Assembly: GCF_003994335.1 (NCBI RefSeq) | Contig: NZ_PNQZ01000031.1 | Coordinates: forward strand, 1-64,000 | DNA: 64,000 nucleotides | Reading direction: 5' to 3' | Source of the DNA: Asaia sp. W19 | Lineage (GTDB): Bacteria > Pseudomonadota > Alphaproteobacteria > Acetobacterales > Acetobacteraceae | Shown here: positions 30,464-39,939 of the stretch, piece after piece | Position numbering within the stretch: the first letter of the stretch is position 1 | Layout: every line of letters starts with the position of its first letter | The notes under the pieces: model-generated | Told to the model about the DNA's origin: nothing | The model's input: only the letters and a program-made list of their open reading frames with translations | The model's database searches: none | Position numbers and translations under genes: made by a program

Positions 30464-31392
30464 GCAGGCTTCATATGTCCGTTGATCTGCTGCGCAAGTT
30501 CCAGCGCGGCCTCAGCCGTGCGCGGGCCGAAACCAAGAAGCTTTTCACCTTCCATGTCGATAACCGCCCTGTTCCTGCCGGCCGGGGTCGCCAGAACGGC
30601 AGGATCTTCCAGCAACGCATCGCGCATGGCCTGTCCGCCCTGGCTCATCATCAGGATCATGTCGGGCTGAAGCGTGATCAATGCCTCACGCTCGAGTGCC
30701 TTGTAACCCTGCATGGCGCTTCCGGCATTCGTGCCCCCTGCAAGCGTGATGATGGCATCGGCCGCCGTTCCGGTGCCCGCAGCCATGGGGCGGCCATTGA
30801 CCACACGCATCACAAACAGAACACGCGGTTGCTGCGGATGCAGTTCTTTCCAAGCCTTGAGCGTCCGTAGCTGATTATCGAAGCGCACCACCATCGAGGC
30901 GCCTTGCTCCCCCGCGCCAATGATACTCGACAAGGTCAGGATACGCTTGCGTACCCCGTCGAGTGAGGGTGTTGCGTCGATCATGACCGTGGGGATCGAC
31001 GCGTTCATGATCTGGTCGATCGCAGCAGGCGGTCCAGAGTCATTCATGGCCAGAACCAGATCAGGCCTGAGCGACAGGATCCCATCAGCGGAGAGCTGAC
31101 GCATATAGCCGATTGATTTCTTCTCCCTCAGGGCGGCGACCGGGTAGGTAGAGGTGATATCGACGCCTACCACGCGCCCTGAGGCCCCAAGCGCATAAAG
31201 CGTTTCGGTAATCGTCCCCCCAATCGAGACGATGCGGTCCATCGTGCCCAGAGTGACCCGGCGGCCACGGCAATCCTCGATCGTGAGCGGCCGTTTTTCG
31301 CCTGCCCGCGCACCACGCGCTGCTGCGCCCGATACGCCGGTGGCGAAGGCCGTCAAGCCGAACTGGCGTCGGCTGAACAATCTGATGCTCAT
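30460..31392 (-). CDS. hmuT: Periplasmic heme-binding protein, Tat-type leader
   Basis: The product is 310 residues from the ATG at 31392 (AGGG upstream). The leader MSIRLFSRRQFGLTAFATGV carries a twin-arginine-like motif (SRRQFG), so folded export by Tat is possible. The TroA/FepB-type fold shows RIVSIGGTITETLYALGASG, VGVDITSTYPVAA, LRPDLVLAMNDSGPPAAIDQ and the C-terminal GYKALEREALITLQPDMILM. IGGTITETLYALG and IGYMRQLSADGILSLRPDLV are typical of hemin-binding proteins such as HmuT. It delivers heme to the FecCD permease. The gene is divergent from the outer-membrane receptor and shares a control region with a Fur-like site. Confidence 0.9.
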   Translation of the reverse strand: MSIRLFSRRQFGLTAFATGVSGAAARGARAGEKRPLTIEDCRGRRVTLGTMDRIVSIGGTITETLYALGASGRVVGVDITSTYPVAALREKKSIGYMRQLSADGILSLRPDLVLAMNDSGPPAAIDQIMNASIPTVMIDATPSLDGVRKRILTLSSIIGAGEQGASMVVRFDNQLRTLKAWKELHPQQPRVLFVMRVVNGRPMAAGTGTAADAIITLAGGTNAGSAMQGYKALEREALITLQPDMILMMSQGGQAMRDALLEDPAVLATPAGRNRAVIDMEGEKLLGFGPRTAEAALELAQQINGHMKPA

Positions 31393-31486
31393 GAACCCTG
31401 ACCCTTCTCTTAACCGATCGAGGAGAAGCTGTTGCGTCATTCCCTCACCCGATGCGGCGGAGCTTTAGAGGAAGTTTTTCTCTCTT

Positions 31487-31505
31487 GCAAGTGCGAGTCA
31501 TTCTC
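31487..31505 (+). promoter_or_regulatory. Fur-box-like operator between hmuT and heme receptor
   Basis: GCAAGTGCGAGTCATTCTC matches the 19-base Fur consensus at 12 positions, with the right half best preserved (TCATTCTC). It lies in the 158-base divergent region, 46 bases from the receptor start and 95 from hmuT, and could silence both under iron sufficiency. Binding is inferred. Confidence 0.5.
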
Positions 31506-31550
31506 AATAACCCATCGTCACATCCGTTAACGATTCGCAGGGCCGAAACG

Positions 31551-33851
31551 ATGATCACAAAACGCCGGGCACTTTTCCTGTCCTCCGCTCTTGTCCTGAC
31601 AGCCCTCCCCGTCAAACAGGCTTCTGCTCAATCCGCCATGCCCCCATCGGCGGGAAACGCCGCCGCCCGCGCGCCCGGAACCGGCCCGCATGAAAAAACG
31701 GTCGTTGCGAGAGCCTCCGCAACATCCCCAGCCGAGCCGATCCAAATGGCGAAGCTCGACACCGCGTCGCGTGCAGCGCCTCCTCCGGGCCGAACAGTCG
31801 GGGGCACCCAAAAGGAAGCTGTCGCGGCCAGCGCCGCGCAGAACGGGGACGCCATCGCTCTGCCAAGTGTCCGCGTGCACGGCGTTAACGAGACCACGGT
31901 GCCACAGGCGAGCGCGACCCTGACGCGCGAGGACATGCTTCGCGTCAATCCGACCGAGCCCTACATGATCCTGACCGGTTTGCCGGGGGTGTATTTCCAG
32001 AATGACGGGTCGCCGGCACTGGCCATATCGATACGCGGCATGCAGGATTTCGGCCGTGTGAATGTCATGGTGGATGGGGCGCGCCAGAACTTCCAGACCA
32101 GTAATCATGGCGCCAATGGCAGCGTCTTCGTCGACCCTGCCCTCCTCGCCGGGCTCGATGTCGCCCGTGGCACAGTCTCGACTGCCGATGGCGCGGGAGC
32201 CATTGCGGGCGTGGTCAATATGCACACGCTCGGCGTGGATGACCTGGTCGCGTCAGGCAAGCGTTATGGCGTGATGGCCCGCGCTCTGGGTGGATCGAAT
32301 AATTACGATGGCTCGGGTGTGGTCGGTGCCGGGGTGCGGGTGCGACCGTGGTTCGGCATCGCCGCCGCTTTCAGCATGCGCAGTTCGGGCGATTACGAAG
32401 ACGGCGCTGGCACGCGGGTTCCCAACAGCTACCAGCGTCTGCAGTCGGGCCTGTTCAAGATCGATATCAAACCCGGCATCGATCAGAGCCTGACGCTGGG
32501 TACCGTGATCTATCATAACCAGTTCGGTCAGGGGACCGAGGGGATCGCGACGGCGAATAGTATCCAGAACAATCAGGGCAATATCGAGTATCGGTTCACG
32601 CCTCAGGATAACAAGCTCGTCTCCCTCCACGTGAAGGGCTATGTGGTGTCGACCGGACTGGAAAACGCCACCCCCGCCTATCGTGCGCTCACAATGGCTG
32701 CCGCGAACATGACCCGGTACGATCTCACCACCTTGGGGTTCGAGGCTGACAACACCTCGCAATTCCCTCTCGGACCCGTACTGGCCTCACTCAATTATGG
32801 CGGGGAGTACTATCATGACTCGGTCAAGACCAAGGACCAAACCGGCTATGATGGCGCAACGCCATCAGGCGGACGCGAAGTGGGCAGTGCATTTACACAG
32901 CTCGCCCTGAACTGGAAAATTATCCAGCTCACCGGCGCGCTGCGTTACGACGCCTATCATCTTTCCGGCGGCGGCGTGAACCAGGCCTCCGGGTTTACCT
33001 CGATTCCGGCGGGCGCTTTTCATACCAGCACCAGTTCGGACGCGGTGAACCCGAAGGTCACGCTCGCAGTCACGCCAGTGCATGGGTTGCAGCTTTATGG
33101 CAGCTACGGGCTCGGCTTTCGACCGCCCTCGACAACTGAGACGCTCATGGCCAGTTCGCATCCTGGTCTTGGCTTCCTGAAATTCATTCCGAACCCTAAT
33201 CTGGCACCCGAGCAAACCTATGGGTGGGAGGCCGGCGCAAAGCTGCATTACCGCGACGTGCTTGCTGAAGGTGACAAAGTCGAATTCGATGGCGACTATT
33301 TCGATACACGGATCAAGAACTATATTGCCCAGACACGCGTGATCGGCCGTCCCGCCCCAGGCTCCTATATTCCGGTCTATGGGTATTTCTACCAGAATAT
33401 GGCGGGCAATACCTACACTCACGGGTTTGAGGGGCAGGCGAAATACGACAACCGCTTCGTCTTCGCCACCCTGTCCTACACGAACACCACCACCAAATTG
33501 CCTCGCCCCGACTACACCGGATTTGGCGCGATCCTGACCACGCCGCCGCGCTCGGTACTGGCTGGAACGGTGGGGCTGCACCTGTTCGATAGCAAGCTTT
33601 CCGTGGGCGCGCGTATCCGTGCAGCCACGCAGACGCTCGGCCAACCCAAGAGCGGCACGCCGGGCTTCCCGAAACAGGGCGGCTATGTCGTCTTCGACAT
33701 GTTCGGCTCCTATCAGATCACCAAGCAGATCCAGATGTTCGTCAATGCCGATAACGTTACCAACCGTCGCTATTACACGAGCCAGATCTCCTCAATCCCC
33801 AACCAGGGGCTGACCGTGATGGGAGGGCTGAATTTTGCCCTGTCACGTTAA
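31551..33851 (+). CDS. hmuR: TonB-dependent heme/hemoglobin receptor
   Basis: The product is 766 residues from the ATG at 31551; the leader is MITKRRALFLSSALVLTALP ending near ASA-QSA. An Ala/Pro-rich linker of about 80 residues precedes the TonB-plug domain (LTGLPGVYFQNDGSPALAIS, IRGMQDFGRVNVMVDGARQN, DVARGTVSTADGAGAIAGVV). In the barrel, GFRPPSTTE followed by KFIPNPNLAPEQ is the FRAP/NPNL signature of heme receptors. The end SRR-type strand, GGLNFALSR, closes the barrel. It passes heme through the outer membrane using TonB energy. No tonB or exbBD is in the window. It is divergent from the hmuTUV-monooxygenase operon. Confidence 0.9.
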   Translation: MITKRRALFLSSALVLTALPVKQASAQSAMPPSAGNAAARAPGTGPHEKTVVARASATSPAEPIQMAKLDTASRAAPPPGRTVGGTQKEAVAASAAQNGDAIALPSVRVHGVNETTVPQASATLTREDMLRVNPTEPYMILTGLPGVYFQNDGSPALAISIRGMQDFGRVNVMVDGARQNFQTSNHGANGSVFVDPALLAGLDVARGTVSTADGAGAIAGVVNMHTLGVDDLVASGKRYGVMARALGGSNNYDGSGVVGAGVRVRPWFGIAAAFSMRSSGDYEDGAGTRVPNSYQRLQSGLFKIDIKPGIDQSLTLGTVIYHNQFGQGTEGIATANSIQNNQGNIEYRFTPQDNKLVSLHVKGYVVSTGLENATPAYRALTMAAANMTRYDLTTLGFEADNTSQFPLGPVLASLNYGGEYYHDSVKTKDQTGYDGATPSGGREVGSAFTQLALNWKIIQLTGALRYDAYHLSGGGVNQASGFTSIPAGAFHTSTSSDAVNPKVTLAVTPVHGLQLYGSYGLGFRPPSTTETLMASSHPGLGFLKFIPNPNLAPEQTYGWEAGAKLHYRDVLAEGDKVEFDGDYFDTRIKNYIAQTRVIGRPAPGSYIPVYGYFYQNMAGNTYTHGFEGQAKYDNRFVFATLSYTNTTTKLPRPDYTGFGAILTTPPRSVLAGTVGLHLFDSKLSVGARIRAATQTLGQPKSGTPGFPKQGGYVVFDMFGSYQITKQIQMFVNADNVTNRRYYTSQISSIPNQGLTVMGGLNFALSR

Positions 33852-33859
33852 GGCGTGCC

Positions 33860-33899
33860 TTGCCCGTCCACTCTTGTTCGAGGGACGGTAATCGGGCAA
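33860..33899 (+). terminator. Hairpin after the heme receptor gene
   Basis: TTGCCC (33860-33865) pairs with GGGCAA (33894-33899), and inner GTCC/GGAC at 33866-33869 and 33883-33886 stack on it. It sits nine bases after the receptor stop and before the DUF817 gene. No T-run follows. Confidence 0.4.
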
Positions 33900-33928
33900 T
33901 GGCGCGGCAACCAACAAGGAGCCGCGCC

Positions 33929-34810
33929 ATGAACGCCGCCACGAACGCCCCGGGCCAGACGGATACGACAACCGCGCTCGAACTGCGTCTGGGCCAAAGG
34001 ATTCGACGTCATCTGGACGGTTTCTCAGGACTTTTCATCCTTTTCGTTCTCAAGCAGGGTTGGGCTTGTCTCTTCGGCGGCCTGATGCTGGGGGCCATTC
34101 TCATCAGCCACGCGCTCTGGTCGCCGGGCTGGCCGCTCCATCGCTATGACGCGCTGTTCCTCTTCGCGCTGCTGACCCAGGCCGTGTTCCTCGCCTGCAA
34201 ACTGGAGACGCGCCAGGAGGCGCTGATCATTCTTCTGTTTCATCTCACCGGGACAGCCATGGAGTGGTTCAAGGTCCATGCGGGGTCATGGTCCTATCCC
34301 GAGCCCGGTTTCTTCAAGATCCTGCATGTGCCGCTTTTCTCCGGCTTCATGTACGCCTCGGTCGGCAGCTATATTGCCCGTGTGATCCGGCTATTTGACA
34401 TGAGGTTCCTCGCCTATCCGCGTTCCGGCTTTTCTCTTGCTCTGGCCCTGGCGATCTATCTCAACTTCTTCACCCATCATTTCATCCCGGATCTGCGTTG
34501 GCTTCTGGTGCTCGCCACCATCGGAATCTATTGGCGTTGCACGATCCTTTATCGCGTGTTCGATACGCAATGGCGCATGAGGCTTCCCCTCGCGGCGTTT
34601 CTCTCGAGCATCGCGCTCTGGATCGCGGAGAATATCGGCACTTTTACCGGCACATGGCTCTACGCTCACCGGCAATTCACCTGGGTCGTCCATCCGCAGA
34701 AGCTCGTGTCGTGGTATCTCCTGCTCTATGTCGCGTTTATCACGGTCACGCTTCTTTTGAGGCCGGATCGTGAGGTTCCTTCCCTGACGCGAAGCCCAGC
34801 CTCTCGATGA
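33929..34810 (+). CDS. DUF817-family integral membrane protein
   Basis: The product is 293 residues from the ATG at 33929, with AAGGAG 10 bases upstream. It has eight or so hydrophobic helices. The family pattern is visible: FILFVLKQGWACLFGGLML, YDALFLFALLTQAVFLACKL-ET, LLFHLTGTAMEWFKVHAGSW, SYPEPGFFKILHVPLFSGFM-YASVGSYIAR, and IAENIGTFTGTWLYAHRQ. The charged and aromatic residues E, H and W inside helices (TAMEWFKVHAGSW, SYPEPG) are conserved family features and may form an active site, but the function of DUF817 is unknown. It overlaps the DUF2809 gene by four bases. Confidence 0.88.
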   Translation: MNAATNAPGQTDTTTALELRLGQRIRRHLDGFSGLFILFVLKQGWACLFGGLMLGAILISHALWSPGWPLHRYDALFLFALLTQAVFLACKLETRQEALIILLFHLTGTAMEWFKVHAGSWSYPEPGFFKILHVPLFSGFMYASVGSYIARVIRLFDMRFLAYPRSGFSLALALAIYLNFFTHHFIPDLRWLLVLATIGIYWRCTILYRVFDTQWRMRLPLAAFLSSIALWIAENIGTFTGTWLYAHRQFTWVVHPQKLVSWYLLLYVAFITVTLLLRPDREVPSLTRSPASR

Positions 34811-35259
34811 TTCTTCCATGGGGGCACGAGATGCGCCGGAGGCCGACGGTCCTGCTCACACTGATCATCATTGCCGCTGGCATTGCTTGCCGCCTCGCCC
34901 CGCTTGACCTCGACCCTGCCCTACGGAAATGGGGCGGATCGATCCTTTGGGGATCGTTGTTCTGGTGCGTCGCTGCACTCACCCTGCCCGGCCGCCAGCG
35001 CCCCGCCCTGTTCGCGCTCGCCTGTCTCGGCGCCTTCGGCAGTGAAGGGCTGAAACTGGTCCATATCGAACCGCTCGACGCGCTCCGGTCTGTTTCTGCG
35101 GGACGCTTCTTGTTGGGGCAGCATTTTTCATGGAGCAATATGGGCGCCTATCTGCTGGGCATGGCGCTCGTCACTCCCCTGCGGGTTTGCCCAAATCCGG
35201 GGTCCGGTTCGGGTAGCGCCCCGATAAAAGAACGAGCAAACGTTATCAAGTCAGAATAA
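34807..35259 (+). CDS. DUF2809-family small membrane protein
   Basis: The product is 150 residues with four predicted helices. The family features are KWGGSILWGSLFWCVAALTL, ACLGAFGSEGLKLVHIEPLD, the DALRSVSAGRFLLGQHFSWS motif, and NMGAYLLGMALVTPL. The function is unknown. Its ATG overlaps the DUF817 stop (ATGA), so both membrane proteins are made from one message and may form one complex. The last 25 residues are polar and not conserved. The first Pho-box-like site begins at its stop codon. Confidence 0.8.
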   Translation: MILPWGHEMRRRPTVLLTLIIIAAGIACRLAPLDLDPALRKWGGSILWGSLFWCVAALTLPGRQRPALFALACLGAFGSEGLKLVHIEPLDALRSVSAGRFLLGQHFSWSNMGAYLLGMALVTPLRVCPNPGSGSGSAPIKERANVIKSE

Positions 35260-35330
35260 TGACAGATCCATGACTGTTTTGTTTCCGATCTGATTTAATA
35301 AAACCATAATACTGTGTCACGCAGTGTCAC
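35259..35330. promoter_or_regulatory. Pho-box-like repeats upstream of the receptor-phospholipase operon
   Basis: On the minus strand, CAGTCAT-GGAT-CTGTCAT (35276-35259) matches the alphaproteobacterial Pho box CTGTCAT-N4-CTGTCAT with one mismatch. On the plus strand TGTCAC-GCAG-TGTCAC (35315-35330) is a second direct repeat with 10-base spacing. Both precede the start codon at 35379. PhoB control is inferred. Confidence 0.45.
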
Positions 35331-35378
35331 GATATCTACGGGCCGCAACTCGACCTCAGGACGAAACGGCTCTTTTTC

Positions 35379-37757
35379 ATGAAACTCAGACTCAGTCTTG
35401 TTCTATCGGCAAGCCTCCCTGCCCTGATCATTGCCGCGCAGTCTGTGGCGCATGCGCAAACCGTGACGAATACAGCAAACTCGGCAAGCGTGCCGGTCAA
35501 CAAGAAGCAGCCGGGCAAGAAACGGAACGCTGAAGCTCCGTCTCGGAAGGCAAGCGTGGAGGCCAAAAGCTCCGAAACCGTGATCGTTCTCGGCGCCGGA
35601 CAGGCTCGTGAAACCCAGACCATTTCGCGCACGGCGATACAGGAATACACACCCGGGACGAGCCCCTTCAAGGCCTTGTCCAAGCTGCCGGGAGTGATGT
35701 TCACCTCATCCGATCCGCTTGGCTCCTATGAATGGTCGCAGCAGATCATCATTCGTGGTTTCGACCAGAGCCGCCTGGGCTTCACCTTCGACGGCGTGCC
35801 GCTCGGCAACCTGGCGTATGGCAATGACAATGGTCTCTCGATCGGCCGTGCGCTTCAGACAGAAAATAACGGTCCTGCCACGCTGACACAGGGCGCGGGA
35901 GCGGTCGGCGTTGCAGCCTCCAACGATCTTGGCGGCGCGCTGCAATTCAGTTCGATCGATCCCTCCGAAAAGTTTGGTGCCGATGTCAGCGGAACCATCG
36001 GCTCCGCCTCGACCTGGCGCACATTCGCCCGCATCAACAGCGGCGTGCTGAAGGGGGGCGGCAAATTCTATGTGTCCTATGATCATCAGGACGCCAATAA
36101 GTGGAAGGGCGATGGCGTGCAGCGTCAGGACCAGGCCAACGCCAAGTACGTCCAGCCTCTGGGTGACAACCTGAAGCTCACGGTCTTCGGCGACTGGTCC
36201 AAGCGCGCCGAAAACGACTATCAGGATCTGTCGCTCTCCCAGATCAAGACCTATGGCTATAATCTGGACAACATCACCGGCAACTACGCGCTCGCCAAGC
36301 AGATCGCCTATGCCTATCAGAACGGCACGGCTTTCCCTAAAGGCATCGAAAACCAGGATACCGTCTATTATAATGCAGGCGGCCTTCGTGAGGATGCGCT
36401 GGGCTATGGCAAGCTGGATTTCAAGATCAATAACCGTCTGACCGGCTATGTCACGGGCTATGGCCACACCAATAGTGGCGAAGGCGTATGGGTCACGCCC
36501 TATAGCGCGACACCGGCGCAACTCGGCGGCTCACCGCTTTCCACCCGTACGACCGAATATGACATCCACCGTGCCGGGTTCATCGGAAGCCTGACCTACA
36601 AGATTGCCAATCACAGCATCGAAGGCGGCTTCTGGTTCGAAAACAACAACTTCAATCAGGCGCGTCGCTTCTATCCTCTCGCGCTCGATGGGTCACCCTC
36701 CTCGATCCACTGGTACAAGAACAATGCCTTTGCCACGCAGTGGCAGAGCGCTTTCAACACAAAGACCTATCAGGTCCACCTGGGCGACACCTGGAAGATC
36801 ACGCCGAAACTCAAGGTCAATTACGGCTTCAAGTCCCTGATCGTCGACAACACGGCGCGTGCCATGAACGGCAATTATCTGGGAATGCCGGTGGCTACGG
36901 CCTATCCCTCCGGTACGCTGAATGCCTCCAATGGCTTCCTGCCGCAGATCGGGGCGAATTACCGCTTCAACCGTAACCATGAGATCTTCGTCGATTACAG
37001 CCGCAATATGGCGGCTTTTGACAGCGCGCAAACCTCAGGCCCGTTCTCGACCACGGTAGCTGGCTTCCAGGCACTGCAGGGCAAGCTGAAGCCCGAAATG
37101 TCGAACACCGAGGAACTTGGCTACCGCTATCATACCAAAACCTTCCAGGCGACAGTGACCGGTTACTACGTCGAGTTCGAAAACCGATTGCTCTCGGTCA
37201 CCCAGGGTGTGGGCATTCAGGGCAATGCCTCGGTACTCTCCAATGTGGGTGGCGTGATCTCACGCGGTATCGACACCGCCGTGAACTGGCAGTTCGCGCC
37301 GAACTGGTCGATCTTCGCCTCCTACGCCTTCAATAACTCCTTCTACCAGGACAACGTGATGGCGGATAGCAAGGTCTCCGCAGCGATCAAGGGCAAGAAT
37401 GTCGTGGGCATGCCGCGTAACCTGGCCAATGTGCAGCTTGGCTATGATGACGGGCAAATCTGGGGCAACGTGCTCATGCAAATTCAGGATCGGCGCTATT
37501 ACACCTATACGAATGACGCCTACGTTCCCGCCAATGACGTCTTCAACCTGAACCTCGGCTATCGCTTCAAGAGCCATAATTTCTGGCTGCGTGGGCTCGA
37601 CACTCAGATCAACGTCTCCAATCTGTTCAACAAGCGCTACGTGGCCACTGTGGGCAGCAACGGGTTCATAAACTCTGATCCGTCCGGCACCTTCCAGACG
37701 CTCCAGGCCGCTGCGCCGCGTATGGTCTTCTTCACCATCCGCAAGCATTTCAACTGA
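35379..37757 (+). CDS. TonB-dependent receptor linked to phospholipase C
   Basis: The product is 792 residues with a leader (MKLRLSLVLSASLPALIIAA, cleavage near AHA-QTV) and a short basic linker. The TonB-box-like ETVIVLGAG is followed by the plug (YTPGTSPFKALSKLPGVMFT, IIIRGFDQSRLGFTFDGVPL, TLTQGAGAVGVAASNDLGGA). The barrel ends in VFFTIRKHFN with the terminal aromatic. LDTQINVSNLFNKRYVATVG is the usual receptor C-terminal stretch. The substrate is unknown. The gene lies 17 bases before a phospholipase C gene and behind Pho-box-like repeats, so capture of a phosphorus compound freed by that enzyme is a reasonable guess. Iron-chelate uptake is the alternative. Confidence 0.88.
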   Translation: MKLRLSLVLSASLPALIIAAQSVAHAQTVTNTANSASVPVNKKQPGKKRNAEAPSRKASVEAKSSETVIVLGAGQARETQTISRTAIQEYTPGTSPFKALSKLPGVMFTSSDPLGSYEWSQQIIIRGFDQSRLGFTFDGVPLGNLAYGNDNGLSIGRALQTENNGPATLTQGAGAVGVAASNDLGGALQFSSIDPSEKFGADVSGTIGSASTWRTFARINSGVLKGGGKFYVSYDHQDANKWKGDGVQRQDQANAKYVQPLGDNLKLTVFGDWSKRAENDYQDLSLSQIKTYGYNLDNITGNYALAKQIAYAYQNGTAFPKGIENQDTVYYNAGGLREDALGYGKLDFKINNRLTGYVTGYGHTNSGEGVWVTPYSATPAQLGGSPLSTRTTEYDIHRAGFIGSLTYKIANHSIEGGFWFENNNFNQARRFYPLALDGSPSSIHWYKNNAFATQWQSAFNTKTYQVHLGDTWKITPKLKVNYGFKSLIVDNTARAMNGNYLGMPVATAYPSGTLNASNGFLPQIGANYRFNRNHEIFVDYSRNMAAFDSAQTSGPFSTTVAGFQALQGKLKPEMSNTEELGYRYHTKTFQATVTGYYVEFENRLLSVTQGVGIQGNASVLSNVGGVISRGIDTAVNWQFAPNWSIFASYAFNNSFYQDNVMADSKVSAAIKGKNVVGMPRNLANVQLGYDDGQIWGNVLMQIQDRRYYTYTNDAYVPANDVFNLNLGYRFKSHNFWLRGLDTQINVSNLFNKRYVATVGSNGFINSDPSGTFQTLQAAAPRMVFFTIRKHFN

Positions 37758-37774
37758 GAACCGGAAGCCCCAGC

Positions 37775-39799
37775 ATGAAACCCGGCCGTCGGCAATTTCT
37801 CTCCCTTGGTGCTGCCGCTTTGGCCGGAACCGCCCTGCCCGATAATCTGCGCAAGGCCCTTGCCATCCCCGCCCATCGCGAAACGGGAACGATACAGGAC
37901 GTCAAGCATGTGGTGATCCTGATGCAGGAAAACCGTAGCTTCGACCATTATTTCGGGTCCCTGCGCGGGGTACGCGGCTTCGGCGACCCACGGGCCGAGA
38001 CCCAGGCTGATGGCAGTTCGGTCTTCGCGCAGAAAGATGCCAAAGGCCGGGCTGTCTGGCCCTTCCTGTTCGACACGATCCATACCTCGGCCGCCTGCCT
38101 GAAAAGCCTCGATCACAGCTGGAAAGGCACGCAGGCCGCCTGGAATGAGTGGGAGGGGTGGGTTCCGCATAAAACCCCTATGACCATGGGGTATTTCACG
38201 CGGCGGGAGATCCCCTATTACTATGCGCTTGCTGACGCCTTCACCATCTGTGACGCCTATCACGCCTCCATCTTCGGGCCGACCAATCCGAACCGCCTCT
38301 ATTTCTTCACCGGCACCAATGGCCTCTCCGTAGGGGCAGACGGGAAGCAGGCGGTCGAGAATGTGGATGACGGCAACTGGTCTGCCGACATGGCGCATGA
38401 CAACCCGCATTTCACGCCCTTCGACTGGACGACCTATCCGGAACGCCTCCAGGAAGCCGGTGTCAGCTGGAAGTTTTATCAGGAATACGACAATTTCGGC
38501 GATAACCCTCTCGCTTCATTCAGGCAGTTCCGCAACCTCGACCCGAAAGACTGGCGCTACCGCAATGCCCGCGCCATCGTCCCCGGATCGACGAAGGAGA
38601 ATATGCACGAACTCGAGGGCCGCTATCTGCTGGACGCATTCGAGAAGGATATCGCCCAAGGCACTCTGCCGCAGGTTTCCTGGATCGTCCCCCCTGCTGC
38701 GCTGTCAGAGCATCCGGAAGCACCACCGGGATTCGGCGAGCATCTGATTTCCAAACTGATCGATATCTTCGTTCGCCACCCGGATACCTGGTCAAAAACC
38801 GTCTTCATCCTCAATTACGACGAGAATGACGGGTTTTTCGATCATGTACCGCCGCCAGTCCCGGCGCTCGATGGTGCGTCGGAGAGCGCTGGAAGCGTCT
38901 CCACAAGGGGAGAGAGTTTCCACGGTGAACCGGTTGGGCTGGGACCACGCGTTCCCGCGCTGATCATTTCGCCCTGGACCAAAGGAGGCTGGGTCAACTC
39001 GCAGGTTTTCGACCATACCTCTGTGATCCAGTTTCTCGAGAAACGCTTTGGTATCCCCTGCCCTACCATCACCCCCTGGCGCCGCGCTGTTTGTGGCGAT
39101 CTGACCTCTGTCTTCGATTTCAGCAAACCAGACCCCGTCTGGTCAGCCGATTTGCCGAACACGGATACGTATCTGCTCCAGACGCGTCTCTCCTGTGCCC
39201 ACCCGCCGCCCCTTGTGCCTGAGAATGGTAGCCTGCCCGATCAGGAGGCCGGACAGAGGCCGACCCGCGCCTTGCCTTATCGCCTCGCGCTTGCCACGCG
39301 GGCCGATGCGCCTACAGCGCTCGCTTTCTCGAACTCAGGAGATCAGGGCGCGGTGTTCCGTATCCGTCAGAAGGGACATGCTTCGCAGCATCTGACGGTA
39401 GCCGCCCAATCGACCAGGGTATGTACCTGCGCGCTGGACGCCCCTGTCGAGATCTATGGGCCGAATGGCTTTTATCGGCTCCATCATCCGAGAAGCGGAC
39501 TTGGTGTGAGTCACAGGGAAGAGAATGATCGGATGACACTCACCATCGAGATCGGTCACCCGCCATGCCACGACGTCCTGCTGATTGATCATTATTCCGG
39601 TCAAACCATCAAGCGCGCACTCACGCCACAAACCCGTTTAACGAAGGAGATAATGCTCGCCAGCAGTGATCGCTGGTATCACATCGAGCTTCGCGCGCCG
39701 GACGGAACCACGCTGCTCGCTCTGGCCGGCCATAGCGAGAATGGAACGCCCAGCCTGTCTGACCCGCATTTCGCCCGAAGAGCCAATGGCCCCGCCTAA
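37775..39799 (+). CDS. Tat-exported phosphocholine-type phospholipase C
   Basis: The product is 674 residues. The leader MKPGRRQFLSLGAAALAGTA has the twin-arginine motif GRRQFL. The catalytic domain opens with VVILMQENRSFDHYFGSLRG and GVRGFGDP, the signature of PlcN/PlcH-type enzymes and related acid phosphatases. It continues with YYYALADAFTICDAYHASIF-GPTNPNRLYFF, LNYDENDGFFDHVPPP and VPALIISPWTKGGWV. The C-terminal 200 residues hold the two beta-sandwich domains usual for bacterial PLC (DUF756-like, for example VEIYGPNGFYRLHHP). It would release phosphorylated head groups from lipids outside the cytoplasmic membrane. It is co-transcribed with the receptor in front. Lipid head group preference cannot be read. 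Confidence 0.93.
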   Translation: MKPGRRQFLSLGAAALAGTALPDNLRKALAIPAHRETGTIQDVKHVVILMQENRSFDHYFGSLRGVRGFGDPRAETQADGSSVFAQKDAKGRAVWPFLFDTIHTSAACLKSLDHSWKGTQAAWNEWEGWVPHKTPMTMGYFTRREIPYYYALADAFTICDAYHASIFGPTNPNRLYFFTGTNGLSVGADGKQAVENVDDGNWSADMAHDNPHFTPFDWTTYPERLQEAGVSWKFYQEYDNFGDNPLASFRQFRNLDPKDWRYRNARAIVPGSTKENMHELEGRYLLDAFEKDIAQGTLPQVSWIVPPAALSEHPEAPPGFGEHLISKLIDIFVRHPDTWSKTVFILNYDENDGFFDHVPPPVPALDGASESAGSVSTRGESFHGEPVGLGPRVPALIISPWTKGGWVNSQVFDHTSVIQFLEKRFGIPCPTITPWRRAVCGDLTSVFDFSKPDPVWSADLPNTDTYLLQTRLSCAHPPPLVPENGSLPDQEAGQRPTRALPYRLALATRADAPTALAFSNSGDQGAVFRIRQKGHASQHLTVAAQSTRVCTCALDAPVEIYGPNGFYRLHHPRSGLGVSHREENDRMTLTIEIGHPPCHDVLLIDHYSGQTIKRALTPQTRLTKEIMLASSDRWYHIELRAPDGTTLLALAGHSENGTPSLSDPHFARRANGPA

Positions 39800-39939
39800 C
39801 CTTCGATCGACGCAATCAAACGCCTCTCAACATTGACGCACTCCCACCGCGCTGTGCCCGCCATGCCTCACTCTCGAGCCGAAACATCTGGTTCTTATAC
39901 CATTTCGTTGACACCCCATTCAGCCCCGCTAGGGTCCGC

